Shown one piece after another: positions 1 to 5,790 of a stretch of 5,790 nt of DNA. Origin of the DNA: an uncultured Collinsella sp. (GTDB taxonomy: Bacteria > Actinomycetota > Coriobacteriia > Coriobacteriales > Coriobacteriaceae). The number at the start of each line of letters is the position of its first letter. Positions within the stretch are counted from its first letter, which is position 1. The stretch covers positions 1 to 5,790 of the forward strand of contig CABQKL010000110.1 in the NCBI GenBank assembly GCA_902464645.1, written 5' to 3'. The notes beneath the pieces are model-generated. The model made no database searches, was not told where the DNA came from, and saw only the letters and a program-made list of their open reading frames with translations. The position numbers and the translations under genes are program-made.

Positions 1-691
1 CGGGGGCAATCGCCGTGGGGGAGAGCGCGCCACCCATCAAAAAGCCGATGGCGGTAAGGACCAGGCCGCCGACCAAGAACTGCCACCCGGCAAGCAAGAC
101 GCCGTCATGCTTGCGCGAGAAGATACCAATGAGGCAGGTCGAAAGGGCACCCGCGACGGTGGAGGCCAGGATAAAGCCCTCGCCGTCGAGCGCAAAGCCA
201 AAGGTGCCGTCCGCGCCCGAAAGGTTGACGAGCGCGACACCGGCAAAGCCCAGCACGCAGCCGAGCACCTTGGCCGCATCGAGCTTTTCGGTGCGAAACG
301 CCAGGGCGGCAAAGAGGATGGCTAGGAAGTTGGCGCTGGCCTCGATGATGGAGCTCGACATGGCGCTGGCACGCGAGAGACCAAGGTAGAAAAAGAAGTA
401 CTGGCCGATGGTCTGGAAGAGCGACAAGATGCAGATAGGCTTGATGTCGCGAGCCTGCGGAACGAGCGGACGGCGCTGGGCCACGCTCATGCCAACAATG
501 ACCAGTATGCCGGCAAGGGTGAAGCGCAGACCCGCGAAGAGCAGCTGCGAGGCGCTGTCGTGCGCGGGTATGCCAAAGAGGCCGTAGCCGATCTTGATGC
601 AGGGAAAGGCCGATCCCCAGAGCGCGCAGCAAACAAGACAGCCCAGGATGAGTCCGGGCAGGGTGGCGAGATACGGCTTGCGGCTTTTCAT
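1..691 (-). CDS. EamA/DMT-family transporter, C-terminus cut by left window edge
   Basis: Reading leftward from an ATG at 691-689 gives 230 uninterrupted codons to the window edge, beginning MKSRKPYLATLPGLILG. The product is very hydrophobic, with likely membrane segments near residues 11-32, 48-73, 86-105, 112-133, 141-158, 172-192 and 200-220. This is the pattern of a drug/metabolite transporter with two EamA repeats: the first repeat (about 14-158) is complete and the second starts near 172. The motifs ALWGSAFP in the first helix, GLRFTLAG in the second and the glycine-rich LGFAGVALVNL in the fifth are typical of EamA proteins. Family members usually have about 300 residues and ten helices, so roughly 60-80 residues and three helices lie outside the window. 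The ATG is supported by an AGAAAGGA ribosome binding site just upstream. The substrate cannot be told from sequence; the family includes exporters of amino acids and other metabolites. The gene follows purL on the same strand but is separated from it by a terminator. Confidence 0.9.
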   Translation of the reverse strand, partial: MKSRKPYLATLPGLILGCLVCCALWGSAFPCIKIGYGLFGIPAHDSASQLLFAGLRFTLAGILVIVGMSVAQRRPLVPQARDIKPICILSLFQTIGQYFFFYLGLSRASAMSSSIIEASANFLAILFAALAFRTEKLDAAKVLGCVLGFAGVALVNLSGADGTFGFALDGEGFILASTVAGALSTCLIGIFSRKHDGVLLAGWQFLVGGLVLTAIGFLMGGALSPTAIAP

Positions 692-695
692 GATG

Positions 696-703
696 TCCTT
701 TCT
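696..703 (-). promoter_or_regulatory. Ribosome binding site of the EamA transporter gene
   Basis: On the minus strand this reads AGAAAGGA, ending four bases before the ATG at 691. It is the only purine-rich Shine-Dalgarno-like stretch nearby and supports that start codon. Confidence 0.7.
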
Positions 704-716
704 ACATGCGCGAAGC

Positions 717-753
717 AAAAAAGAACCCGCCACCGGATGTGTCGGTGGCGGGT
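717..753 (-). terminator. Rho-independent terminator of purL
   Basis: On the minus strand a perfect 11-bp stem (arms 743-753 and 725-735, ACCCGCCACCG against CGGTGGCGGGT) encloses a 7-base loop (736-742). It is followed directly by a T-rich tract, TTCTTTTTT, covering 725-717. The hairpin begins about 37 bases past the purL stop codon. The stem is GC-rich and the T tract lies only on the minus-strand exit side, so it acts on leftward transcription. The next gene starts only 25 bases beyond the T tract. Confidence 0.92.
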
Positions 754-769
754 GTTATTACCCGAGGGG

Positions 770-775
770 ATTGTA
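770..775 (-). promoter_or_regulatory. Weak candidate -10 box upstream of the transporter terminator
   Basis: On the minus strand 775-770 reads TACAAT, one mismatch from TATAAT. I see no good -35 box at the usual distance. If used, transcription would start near 763, before the terminator hairpin, so the transcript would have to pass it to reach the transporter gene. It may be chance. Confidence 0.2.
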
Positions 776-790
776 CCCGATGGGAACGCA

Positions 791-3700
791 TTAAGCGAAG
801 TAGGCTACGCCGCTCTCAAAGATCGGCATGAACTTGTCACCGGGGACATGCTCGGGCACGTTGCGGTACAGGTTGTCGCCGCGACGCTCGGCATGGCCCA
901 TCTTGCCCAGGACGCGGCCGTCGGGGCTCGTGATGCCCTCGATGGCGAGTGCGGAGCCGTTGGGGTTGACGGAAAGGTCCATGCTGGGCTTGCCGTCCTC
1001 GTCCACGTACTGCGTGGCGACCTGGCCGTTGGCGATAAGCTGGGCGAGCACTCCGTCATTGGCGACAAAGCGGCCCTCGCCGTGGCTGATGGCGACGGTG
1101 TAGGGGTCGTCCAGGCTGCACTGCGACAGCCACGGGGACAGGTTGGACGAGATACGGGTGCGCACCAGGCGGCTCTGATGGCGACCGATGGTGTTGAACG
1201 TCAGCGTGGGAGCATCGGGCGTGGCGTCGACGATGTCACCGTAGGGCACCAGGCCGAGCTTGACCAGAGCCTGGAAGCCGTTGCAGATGCCCAGCATCAG
1301 GCCGTCGCGGGCCTTGAGCAGGTCGCGGACTGCCTCGGTGACCTCGGGAGCGCGGAAGAACGCCGTGATGAACTTGGCGGAGCCGTCGGGCTCGTCACCG
1401 CCCGAGAAGCCGCCGGGGATCATGACGATCTGGCTTGCACGGATGCGGCGGGCAAGCTCGTGGGTGCTCTCGGCGACGGCCTCGGGCGTGAGATTGTTGA
1501 TCACGAAGGTGTCGGCCTCGGCACCGGCGGCACGGAAGGCGCGGGCGCTGTCGTACTCGCAGTTGTTGCCGGGGAACACGGGGATGATCACGCGCGGGCG
1601 GGCGATCTTGGCGCCGCCGTACACGTGGATGTCCTTGGCGCGGAAGTCGATGGCCTCGACCTCGGGGGTCTCGCCGGCGCTGCGGTAGGCGAAGACGCCC
1701 TCGATGCCGCTCTCCCAGGCCTCCTGGAGCTCGGCGAGCTCGATGACCTCGGAGCCGGTGTCGATGACATAGCCCTCGACGGTGGTACCCAGGGGCTCGA
1801 CGACAACGCCGTCGGCGACCTCGGGCAGCTCGGCGTCCTCGGCAAGCTCGACGATAAAGCTGCCGTAGAGCGGGGTGAAGAGGCTCTCCACGTCCACATC
1901 CTCGGCAAGCTCGATACCGATCTGGTTGCCGACACACATCTTAAAGAGGCTCTCGGCGCCGCAGCCGTAGCCGGGCGTGGAGACGGCCAGGGCGTCGCCG
2001 GTAGCAGTGAGCGCCTCGACGGCGTCAAACGCGGCGAGCAGCTGCTGGGCATCGGGGCGGTAGTCCTCGCCATAGGTGGCGGGGGCGATGCGGACGACGC
2101 GGTGCGTCAGGCCCTTGAACTCAGGGGAGACGGCGCGCGCCGCGCGGCCCACGGCCACAGCGAAGCTGATCAGAGTCGGCGGAACGTTGAGCTCGCCGGC
2201 CTCGTCCTCAAACGAGCCGCTCATGGAATCCTTGCCACCGATGGCGCCGGCACCCAGGTCGACTTGGGCCATGAGGGCGCCCAGGACGGCTGCCGTGGGC
2301 TTGCCCCAGCGCTCGGCCTCGGTGCGCAGACGCTCGAAGTACTCCTGGAAGGAGAGATAGGCGCGCTTGTGCTCAAAGCCGGCAGCCACGAGCTTGGCGA
2401 TGGACTCGACCACGGACAGGTAGGCGCCGGCAAACTGGTCGGCTTCCATCAGGTAGGGGTTGAAGCCCCATGCCATGGCGCTTGCCGTGGTGGTCTCGCC
2501 GTCCACGGGGAACTTGGCGACCATGGCAGAGCTCGGGGTGAGCTGCGTCTTGCCGCCAAAAGGCATAAGCACGGTCGCGGCGCCGATGGTGGAGTCGAAG
2601 CGCTCGGAAAGGCCCTTGTTGGAAGCGACGTTGAGGTCGGTGACGAGCGAGGTCATGCGCTCGGCGAGCGTGGTGCCGGCCCAGCTGGGCTGCCACACGC
2701 TGCGGGCGCACACGTGGGCGACCTGGTGCTTGGGCGCGCCGTTGGAGTTGAGGAACTCGCGGGATAGGTCGACGATGGCGACACCGTTCCAGGCCATACG
2801 CATGCGCGGCTCGGCGGTAACCTCGGCGATAACGGTCGCCTCCAGGTTTTCCTCGGCGGCGTAGCCCATGAACTCCTCGACGTCACCGTCGGCGACGGCG
2901 CAAGCCATGCGCTCCTGGGACTCGGAGATGGCGAGCTCGGTGCCGTCCAGGCCGTCGTACTTCTTGGTCACGGTGTCCAGGTCCACGTACAGACCGTCGG
3001 CAAGCTCGCCTACGGCGACCGAGACGCCGCCGGCGCCAAAGTCGTTGCAGCGCTTGATCAGGCGGCAGGCGTCACCGCGGCGGAAGAGGCGCTGCAGCTT
3101 GCGCTCGACCGGGGCGTTGCCCTTCTGGACCTCGGCGCCCGAGGTCTCGATGGACTCGGTGTTCTGGGTCTTGGAGGAGCCGGTGGCACCGCCGATGCCG
3201 TCACGGCCGGTGCGGCCGCCCAGCAGGATGATCTTGTCGGTGGGGGCGGGGCACTCGCGACGAACGTGGTTTGCCGGGGTAGCGCCCACGACGGCGCCGA
3301 CCTCCATGCGCTTGGCCACGTAGCCGGGGTGATAGAGCTCGTTGACCTGACCGGTGGCAAGGCCGATCTGGTTGCCGTAGCTGGAGTAGCCGGCGGCAGC
3401 GGTGGTTACGAGCTTGCGCTGCGGCAGCTTGCCCTCGAGCGTCTCGGACACGGGGACGGTGGGGTCGCCGGCGCCGGTGACGCGCATGGCCTGATACACA
3501 TAGCTGCGGCCCGAGAGCGGGTCGCGGATAGCGCCGCCCACGCAGGTGGCGGCACCGCCGAAGGGCTCGATCTCGGTCGGGTGGTTGTGGGTCTCGTTCT
3601 TAAACAGGAACAGCCAGTCCTGGTCCTCGCCATCGACATCGACCTTCACCTTGACGGTGCAGGCGTTGATTTCCTCGGACTCGTCGACATCGGTCATGAC

Positions 3701-4537
3701 GCCGGTCTTCTTAAGGTACTTGGCGCCGATGGTGCCCATGTCCATGAGGCAGACGGGCTTGGCGTCGCGGCCGAGCTCGTGGCGCATCTCCATGTAGCGG
3801 TCGAAGGCCTGCTGCACCACGGCGTCGTCGATCGTCACGTCGTCCAGGACGGTGCCGAAGGTGGTATGGCGGCAGTGATCGGACCAATAGGTGTCGATCA
3901 CGCGGATTTCGGTGATGGTGGGGTCGCGATCCTCATCGCGGAAGTACTGCTGGCAGAAGGCGATGTCCGCCTCGTCCATGGCAAGGCCGCGATCGGCGAT
4001 AAAGGCGGCAAGGCCGGCCTCGTCGAGCTCGCGGAAGCCGTCGAGCACCTCGACGGGCTGGGGCTCGGGGGTCTCCATGTACAGCGTCTCGGGCAGGTCG
4101 AGCGAGGCGATGCGCGCCTCGACGGGGTTCACCACGTAGTGCTTGATGGCCTCGATGGCGGCCTCGTCCAGAGCGCCCGAGATCATATAGACCTTGGCGG
4201 AGCGCACGGCGGGGCGCTCGCCCTGGCTGATGAGCTGCACGCACTCGCTGGCGGAGTCGGCGCGCTGGTCAAACTGGCCAGGCAGGAATTCGACGGCAAA
4301 GACGGCGCCATCGCTTGCGGGGAGCTCGTCGTAGGTCACATCGACCTGGGGCTCGCTAAAGACGGTCGGCACGCAGGAGCGGAAAAGCTCCTCGTCGATG
4401 CCCTCGACGTCGTAGCGGTTGATGATCCTCAGGGCCTCGATGCCCTTGATGCCGAGAATCTCGGTCAGCTCGCCCTTGAGCTGCTGAGCCTCGACGTCGA
4501 ACCCGGGTTTCTTCTCCACGTAGATACGAGAGACCAT
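791..4537 (-). CDS. purL: Phosphoribosylformylglycinamidine synthase, single-chain form
   Basis: This cytoplasmic enzyme converts FGAR, glutamine and ATP to FGAM, the fourth step of de novo purine synthesis. All 1248 codons are intact. Residues 1-150 form a PurS-like N-terminal region (starting VSRIYVEKKPGFDVEAQQL) and about 165-227 a linker ending in the active-site motif SDHCRHTTF (219-227). Two AIRS-type synthase halves follow: FKNETHNHPTEIEPFGG (312-328) and CNDFGAGG (497-504) in the first, GGKDSMSG (767-774) in the second. The class I glutaminase domain runs from about 982 to the end, with GGFSGGDEPDGSAKF (1042-1056), the nucleophile Cys1085 in GICNGFQ, and the expected His1215 and Glu1217 in GHAER. 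The length and the GGFSGGDEPDG motif match the second clade of single-chain enzymes known from Clostridia, Streptococcus and Bifidobacterium rather than the roughly 1295-residue proteobacterial form. No separate purS or purQ is needed. The gene has its own leader and a strong terminator, so it looks monocistronic. The start ATG at 4537 is preceded by AGGAAGG. Confidence 0.98.
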   Translation of the reverse strand: MVSRIYVEKKPGFDVEAQQLKGELTEILGIKGIEALRIINRYDVEGIDEELFRSCVPTVFSEPQVDVTYDELPASDGAVFAVEFLPGQFDQRADSASECVQLISQGERPAVRSAKVYMISGALDEAAIEAIKHYVVNPVEARIASLDLPETLYMETPEPQPVEVLDGFRELDEAGLAAFIADRGLAMDEADIAFCQQYFRDEDRDPTITEIRVIDTYWSDHCRHTTFGTVLDDVTIDDAVVQQAFDRYMEMRHELGRDAKPVCLMDMGTIGAKYLKKTGVMTDVDESEEINACTVKVKVDVDGEDQDWLFLFKNETHNHPTEIEPFGGAATCVGGAIRDPLSGRSYVYQAMRVTGAGDPTVPVSETLEGKLPQRKLVTTAAAGYSSYGNQIGLATGQVNELYHPGYVAKRMEVGAVVGATPANHVRRECPAPTDKIILLGGRTGRDGIGGATGSSKTQNTESIETSGAEVQKGNAPVERKLQRLFRRGDACRLIKRCNDFGAGGVSVAVGELADGLYVDLDTVTKKYDGLDGTELAISESQERMACAVADGDVEEFMGYAAEENLEATVIAEVTAEPRMRMAWNGVAIVDLSREFLNSNGAPKHQVAHVCARSVWQPSWAGTTLAERMTSLVTDLNVASNKGLSERFDSTIGAATVLMPFGGKTQLTPSSAMVAKFPVDGETTTASAMAWGFNPYLMEADQFAGAYLSVVESIAKLVAAGFEHKRAYLSFQEYFERLRTEAERWGKPTAAVLGALMAQVDLGAGAIGGKDSMSGSFEDEAGELNVPPTLISFAVAVGRAARAVSPEFKGLTHRVVRIAPATYGEDYRPDAQQLLAAFDAVEALTATGDALAVSTPGYGCGAESLFKMCVGNQIGIELAEDVDVESLFTPLYGSFIVELAEDAELPEVADGVVVEPLGTTVEGYVIDTGSEVIELAELQEAWESGIEGVFAYRSAGETPEVEAIDFRAKDIHVYGGAKIARPRVIIPVFPGNNCEYDSARAFRAAGAEADTFVINNLTPEAVAESTHELARRIRASQIVMIPGGFSGGDEPDGSAKFITAFFRAPEVTEAVRDLLKARDGLMLGICNGFQALVKLGLVPYGDIVDATPDAPTLTFNTIGRHQSRLVRTRISSNLSPWLSQCSLDDPYTVAISHGEGRFVANDGVLAQLIANGQVATQYVDEDGKPSMDLSVNPNGSALAIEGITSPDGRVLGKMGHAERRGDNLYRNVPEHVPGDKFMPIFESGVAYFA

Positions 4538-4540
4538 TGG

Positions 4541-4553
4541 TTCCTGCCTTCCT
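4541..4553 (-). promoter_or_regulatory. Ribosome binding site(s) of purL
   Basis: On the minus strand the 16 bases before the purL ATG contain two Shine-Dalgarno-like runs: AGGAAGG (4553-4547, nine bases from the ATG) and AGGAA (4545-4541, three bases from it). The distal one has the more usual spacing. Together they support the ATG at 4537. Confidence 0.7.
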
Positions 4554-4565
4554 GATCGGTTGGGC

Positions 4566-4580
4566 GTACGGTACGGTATG
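4566..4580. repeat. Three tandem 5-mers in the purL leader
   Basis: On the plus strand GTACG, GTACG, GTATG sit head to tail (4566-4570, 4571-4575, 4576-4580), the third with one mismatch. They fall in the untranslated leader of purL about 30-45 bases ahead of its start. No function is assigned; it may be a slippage product. Confidence 0.5.
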
Positions 4581-4591
4581 CGGCAGCGGTC

Positions 4592-4643
4592 GGTTTACGG
4601 GGCAAGCCTCGCGGGGTCGCCTTGAGCCGCATGTTTGTAAACC
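4592..4643. repeat. Perfect 7-bp inverted repeat in the purL leader
   Basis: GGTTTAC at 4592-4598 is matched by its exact reverse complement GTAAACC at 4637-4643, with 38 bases between. The right arm also overlaps a small palindrome, GTTT-GT-AAAC, at 4633-4642. In purL mRNA the arms could close a stem-loop whose interior offers further short pairings (for example a GCGG/CCGC pairing). Alternatively the arms could be a pair of protein-binding half sites. The pairing is seen directly; any regulatory role is inference. Confidence 0.45.
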
Positions 4644-4648
4644 TCACT

Positions 4649-4677
4649 ATGATACGACAGCTCGCGGCGCGTTGAGG
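4649..4677 (-). promoter_or_regulatory. Candidate purL promoter
   Basis: On the minus strand TATCAT (4654-4649) differs from the consensus -10 box at one position. Seventeen bases upstream lies CCTCAA (4677-4672), a poor -35 box, so an activator or other contacts would be expected. Predicted start of transcription is near 4642, giving a leader of about 105 bases that begins at the inverted repeat. It is the best -10 match I find upstream of purL in this interval. Confidence 0.4.
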
Positions 4678-4687
4678 ACGGCGAGGG

Positions 4688-4696
4688 TGCTACAGT
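4688..4696 (+). promoter_or_regulatory. Candidate extended -10 promoter of the antiporter gene
   Basis: The stretch TGCTACAGT fits the extended -10 form TGnTAnnnT, which can work without a good -35 box. A TTGAGG at 4672-4677 resembles a -35 box but is only 13 bases away, too close for normal spacing. Transcription would start near 4703 and leave a leader of about 20 bases carrying the ribosome binding site. Confidence 0.45.
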
Positions 4697-4710
4697 GATG
4701 CGCAAACAAG

Positions 4711-4717
4711 AGAAAGG
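4711..4717 (+). promoter_or_regulatory. Ribosome binding site of the antiporter gene
   Basis: AGAAAGG lies six bases before the ATG at 4724, resembles the AGAAAGGA ahead of the EamA gene, and fixes the start of the antiporter. Confidence 0.7.
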
Positions 4718-4723
4718 CATCAC

Positions 4724-5790
4724 ATGGCATTCGTTTCACTCGCCATCATCGCGCTCGTGGCCTTTGCAAGCCCCTTCATCGCCTCGGCGATTCCCGGAAA
4801 ACCCGTTCCCGAGACCGTCTTTTTGCTCGTGTTCGGTGCGGTGCTGGGACCCCATATGCTCGGCGTCATCCATGTAGATGCCGAGGTCTCGCTTGTGTCC
4901 GAGCTCGGCCTGGCCTTTTTGTTCCTGCTCGCCGGCTTTGAGATCGACCCCAAGAGCATCACGGGCGTCGAGGGGCGCTACGGCTTGGCGACGTGGGTCG
5001 TTACGTTTGGTATCGCCTGGCTTGCCGTGCGCTTTACCCCGTGGTTCTCGGTCAGTCATTTCGACGGTATCGCCGTGACGCTTGCCCTCACTTCTACGGC
5101 GCTCGGCACGCTCGTGCCCATCATGCGCGAGCGCTCGCTCACCGGCACGCGTGTGGGCGACTCGATTCTTGCGTATGGCACCTGGGGTGAGCTCGGCCCC
5201 GTGCTCGCCATGTCGGTGCTGCTGTCTGCCCGCACCGGCATCCAGACGCTTGTAATCCTTGGCTTGTTTGCGGTGGTCTGCGTGTTGCTGGCCGTGGTCC
5301 CAAGCCGCTCCAAGCGCGTCGGCAGCCGCTTCTTTGCGTTTGTCGAGGAACGCGCCGATACCACGTCGCAGACCTTCGTGCGCCTGACGGTGCTCATCTT
5401 GGTCACGCTCGTGGCATTCTCCGCCGTCTTTGATCTCGACATCGTGTTGGGTTCTTTTGCCGCCGGCTTTGTCCTGCGCTATATCATCCCCGAGGGCAAC
5501 CATACGCTCGAGACCAAGCTCGACGGCCTGGCCTACGGCTTTTTGATTCCGGTGTTCTTTACCGTATCGGGCGCAAAGATCGACCTGACGGCCGTGGCGT
5601 CGCGCCCGGGCTTGCTCGCGGGCTTTATCGTGGCGTTGCTGATTATTCGTGCCGTGCCCATTCTTATTTCTATGAGCATTTGTCCTGCGACGCGCGATGT
5701 GTCGGCGTATGGTCGCATTACCGTGGCCCTGTACTGCACCACGGCGCTTCCGATCATCGTTGCCGTGACGAGCGTTGCCGTCAACGCGGG
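4724..5790 (+). CDS. CPA2/Kef-type cation:proton antiporter, C-terminus cut by right window edge
   Basis: From the ATG at 4724 the frame stays open for 355 codons to the window edge, beginning MAFVSLAIIALVAFASPFIAS. It is an integral membrane protein of the Na+/H+ exchanger superfamily, which swaps monovalent cations for protons across the cytoplasmic membrane. Supporting motifs are PETVFLLVFGAVLGP (29-43), LGLAFLFLLAGFEIDPKSI (61-79), ALTSTALGTLVPIMRE (121-136), GDSILAYGTWGELGPVLAMSVLLS (145-168), IVLGSFAAGFVLRYIIP (240-256) and FLIPVFFTVSGAKIDL (273-288). These follow the order of the exchanger domain, which is almost fully present (usually about 380 residues). Arg309 lies in a late helix, where family members often have a basic residue. 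The position that holds Gln-Asp in KefC, or Asp-Asp in NhaA, appears to be Gly155-Glu156 here. Whether a C-terminal nucleotide-binding (RCK/TrkA) domain follows cannot be seen. The transported ion is unknown. It diverges from purL across a shared 186-base promoter region. Confidence 0.92.
   Translation, partial: MAFVSLAIIALVAFASPFIASAIPGKPVPETVFLLVFGAVLGPHMLGVIHVDAEVSLVSELGLAFLFLLAGFEIDPKSITGVEGRYGLATWVVTFGIAWLAVRFTPWFSVSHFDGIAVTLALTSTALGTLVPIMRERSLTGTRVGDSILAYGTWGELGPVLAMSVLLSARTGIQTLVILGLFAVVCVLLAVVPSRSKRVGSRFFAFVEERADTTSQTFVRLTVLILVTLVAFSAVFDLDIVLGSFAAGFVLRYIIPEGNHTLETKLDGLAYGFLIPVFFTVSGAKIDLTAVASRPGLLAGFIVALLIIRAVPILISMSICPATRDVSAYGRITVALYCTTALPIIVAVTSVAVNA

Noticed and set aside
105..632. 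Minus-strand open frame of 175 codons within the transporter gene
   Set aside because: It is frame-shifted relative to the EamA frame, which starts at 691 and gives a coherent multi-helix protein. This frame gives an Arg/His-rich product without membrane segments.
759..780. Repeated TACCCGA (759-765 and 774-780) between purL and its terminator
   Set aside because: Two copies of a 7-mer 15 bases apart in GC-rich DNA may well be chance, and no partner sequence or site type explains them.
560..2767. Very long plus-strand open frame (735 codons) opposite purL and the start of the transporter gene
   Set aside because: It lies almost wholly antisense to the intact, motif-rich purL. Its product is low-complexity, rich in Gly, Ala, Asp, Leu and Val, with no recognisable domain. 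Long antisense frames are expected opposite GC-rich genes with strong third-position bias.
3266..4555. Plus-strand open frame of 429 codons opposite the 5' part of purL
   Set aside because: It has the same antisense composition artefact: many His, Gly, Leu, Asp and Val residues, no domain, and no ribosome binding site that I can defend.
4538..4723. A purine riboswitch upstream of purL
   Set aside because: I could not find the three-helix junction and conserved loop bases of the guanine/adenine riboswitch class in the leader. Only the simple inverted repeat is visible.
4736..5503. Minus-strand open frame of 255 codons opposite the antiporter
   Set aside because: The predicted protein is a charged, biased string typical of the reverse of membrane-protein codons. 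The plus-strand frame carries clear family motifs and a good ribosome binding site.

Overview
The window holds three protein genes and short, informative intergenic DNA. It is GC-rich (clearly above half, with G/C-biased third codon positions) and carries an intact single-chain purL of the clade that joins a PurS-like N-terminus, the synthase core and a glutaminase. That combination fits a high-GC Actinomycetota gut-type bacterium. A Coriobacteriia member such as Collinsella is my best guess and Bifidobacterium is the main alternative; this is an inference from protein style and composition, not from a marker gene.

Layout: (1) 1-691, minus strand: the N-terminal 230 residues of an EamA/DMT-family membrane transporter, cut by the left edge. 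(2) 692-790: a short intergenic stretch with a strong rho-independent terminator for the upstream purL gene. (3) 791-4537, minus strand: complete purL, 1248 residues, with all the key motifs present. (4) 4538-4723: a 186-base divergent promoter region serving purL (leftward) and the next gene (rightward), with candidate promoters, ribosome binding sites, a 7+7 inverted repeat and a small tandem repeat. (5) 4724-5790, plus strand: the first 355 residues of a CPA2/Kef-type cation:proton antiporter, cut by the right edge.

The three genes do not form an obvious single pathway. purL provides the fourth step of de novo purine synthesis; the transporter lies downstream of it on the same strand but behind a terminator; the antiporter is transcribed away from it. 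Both edge genes run off the window, so a simple start-to-stop ORF search misses their true frames.

I see no mobile element, CRISPR array, tRNA or rRNA, and no convincing new system. The observations worth a second look are regulatory (the purL leader and the terminator directly ahead of the transporter gene) and one motif in the antiporter.
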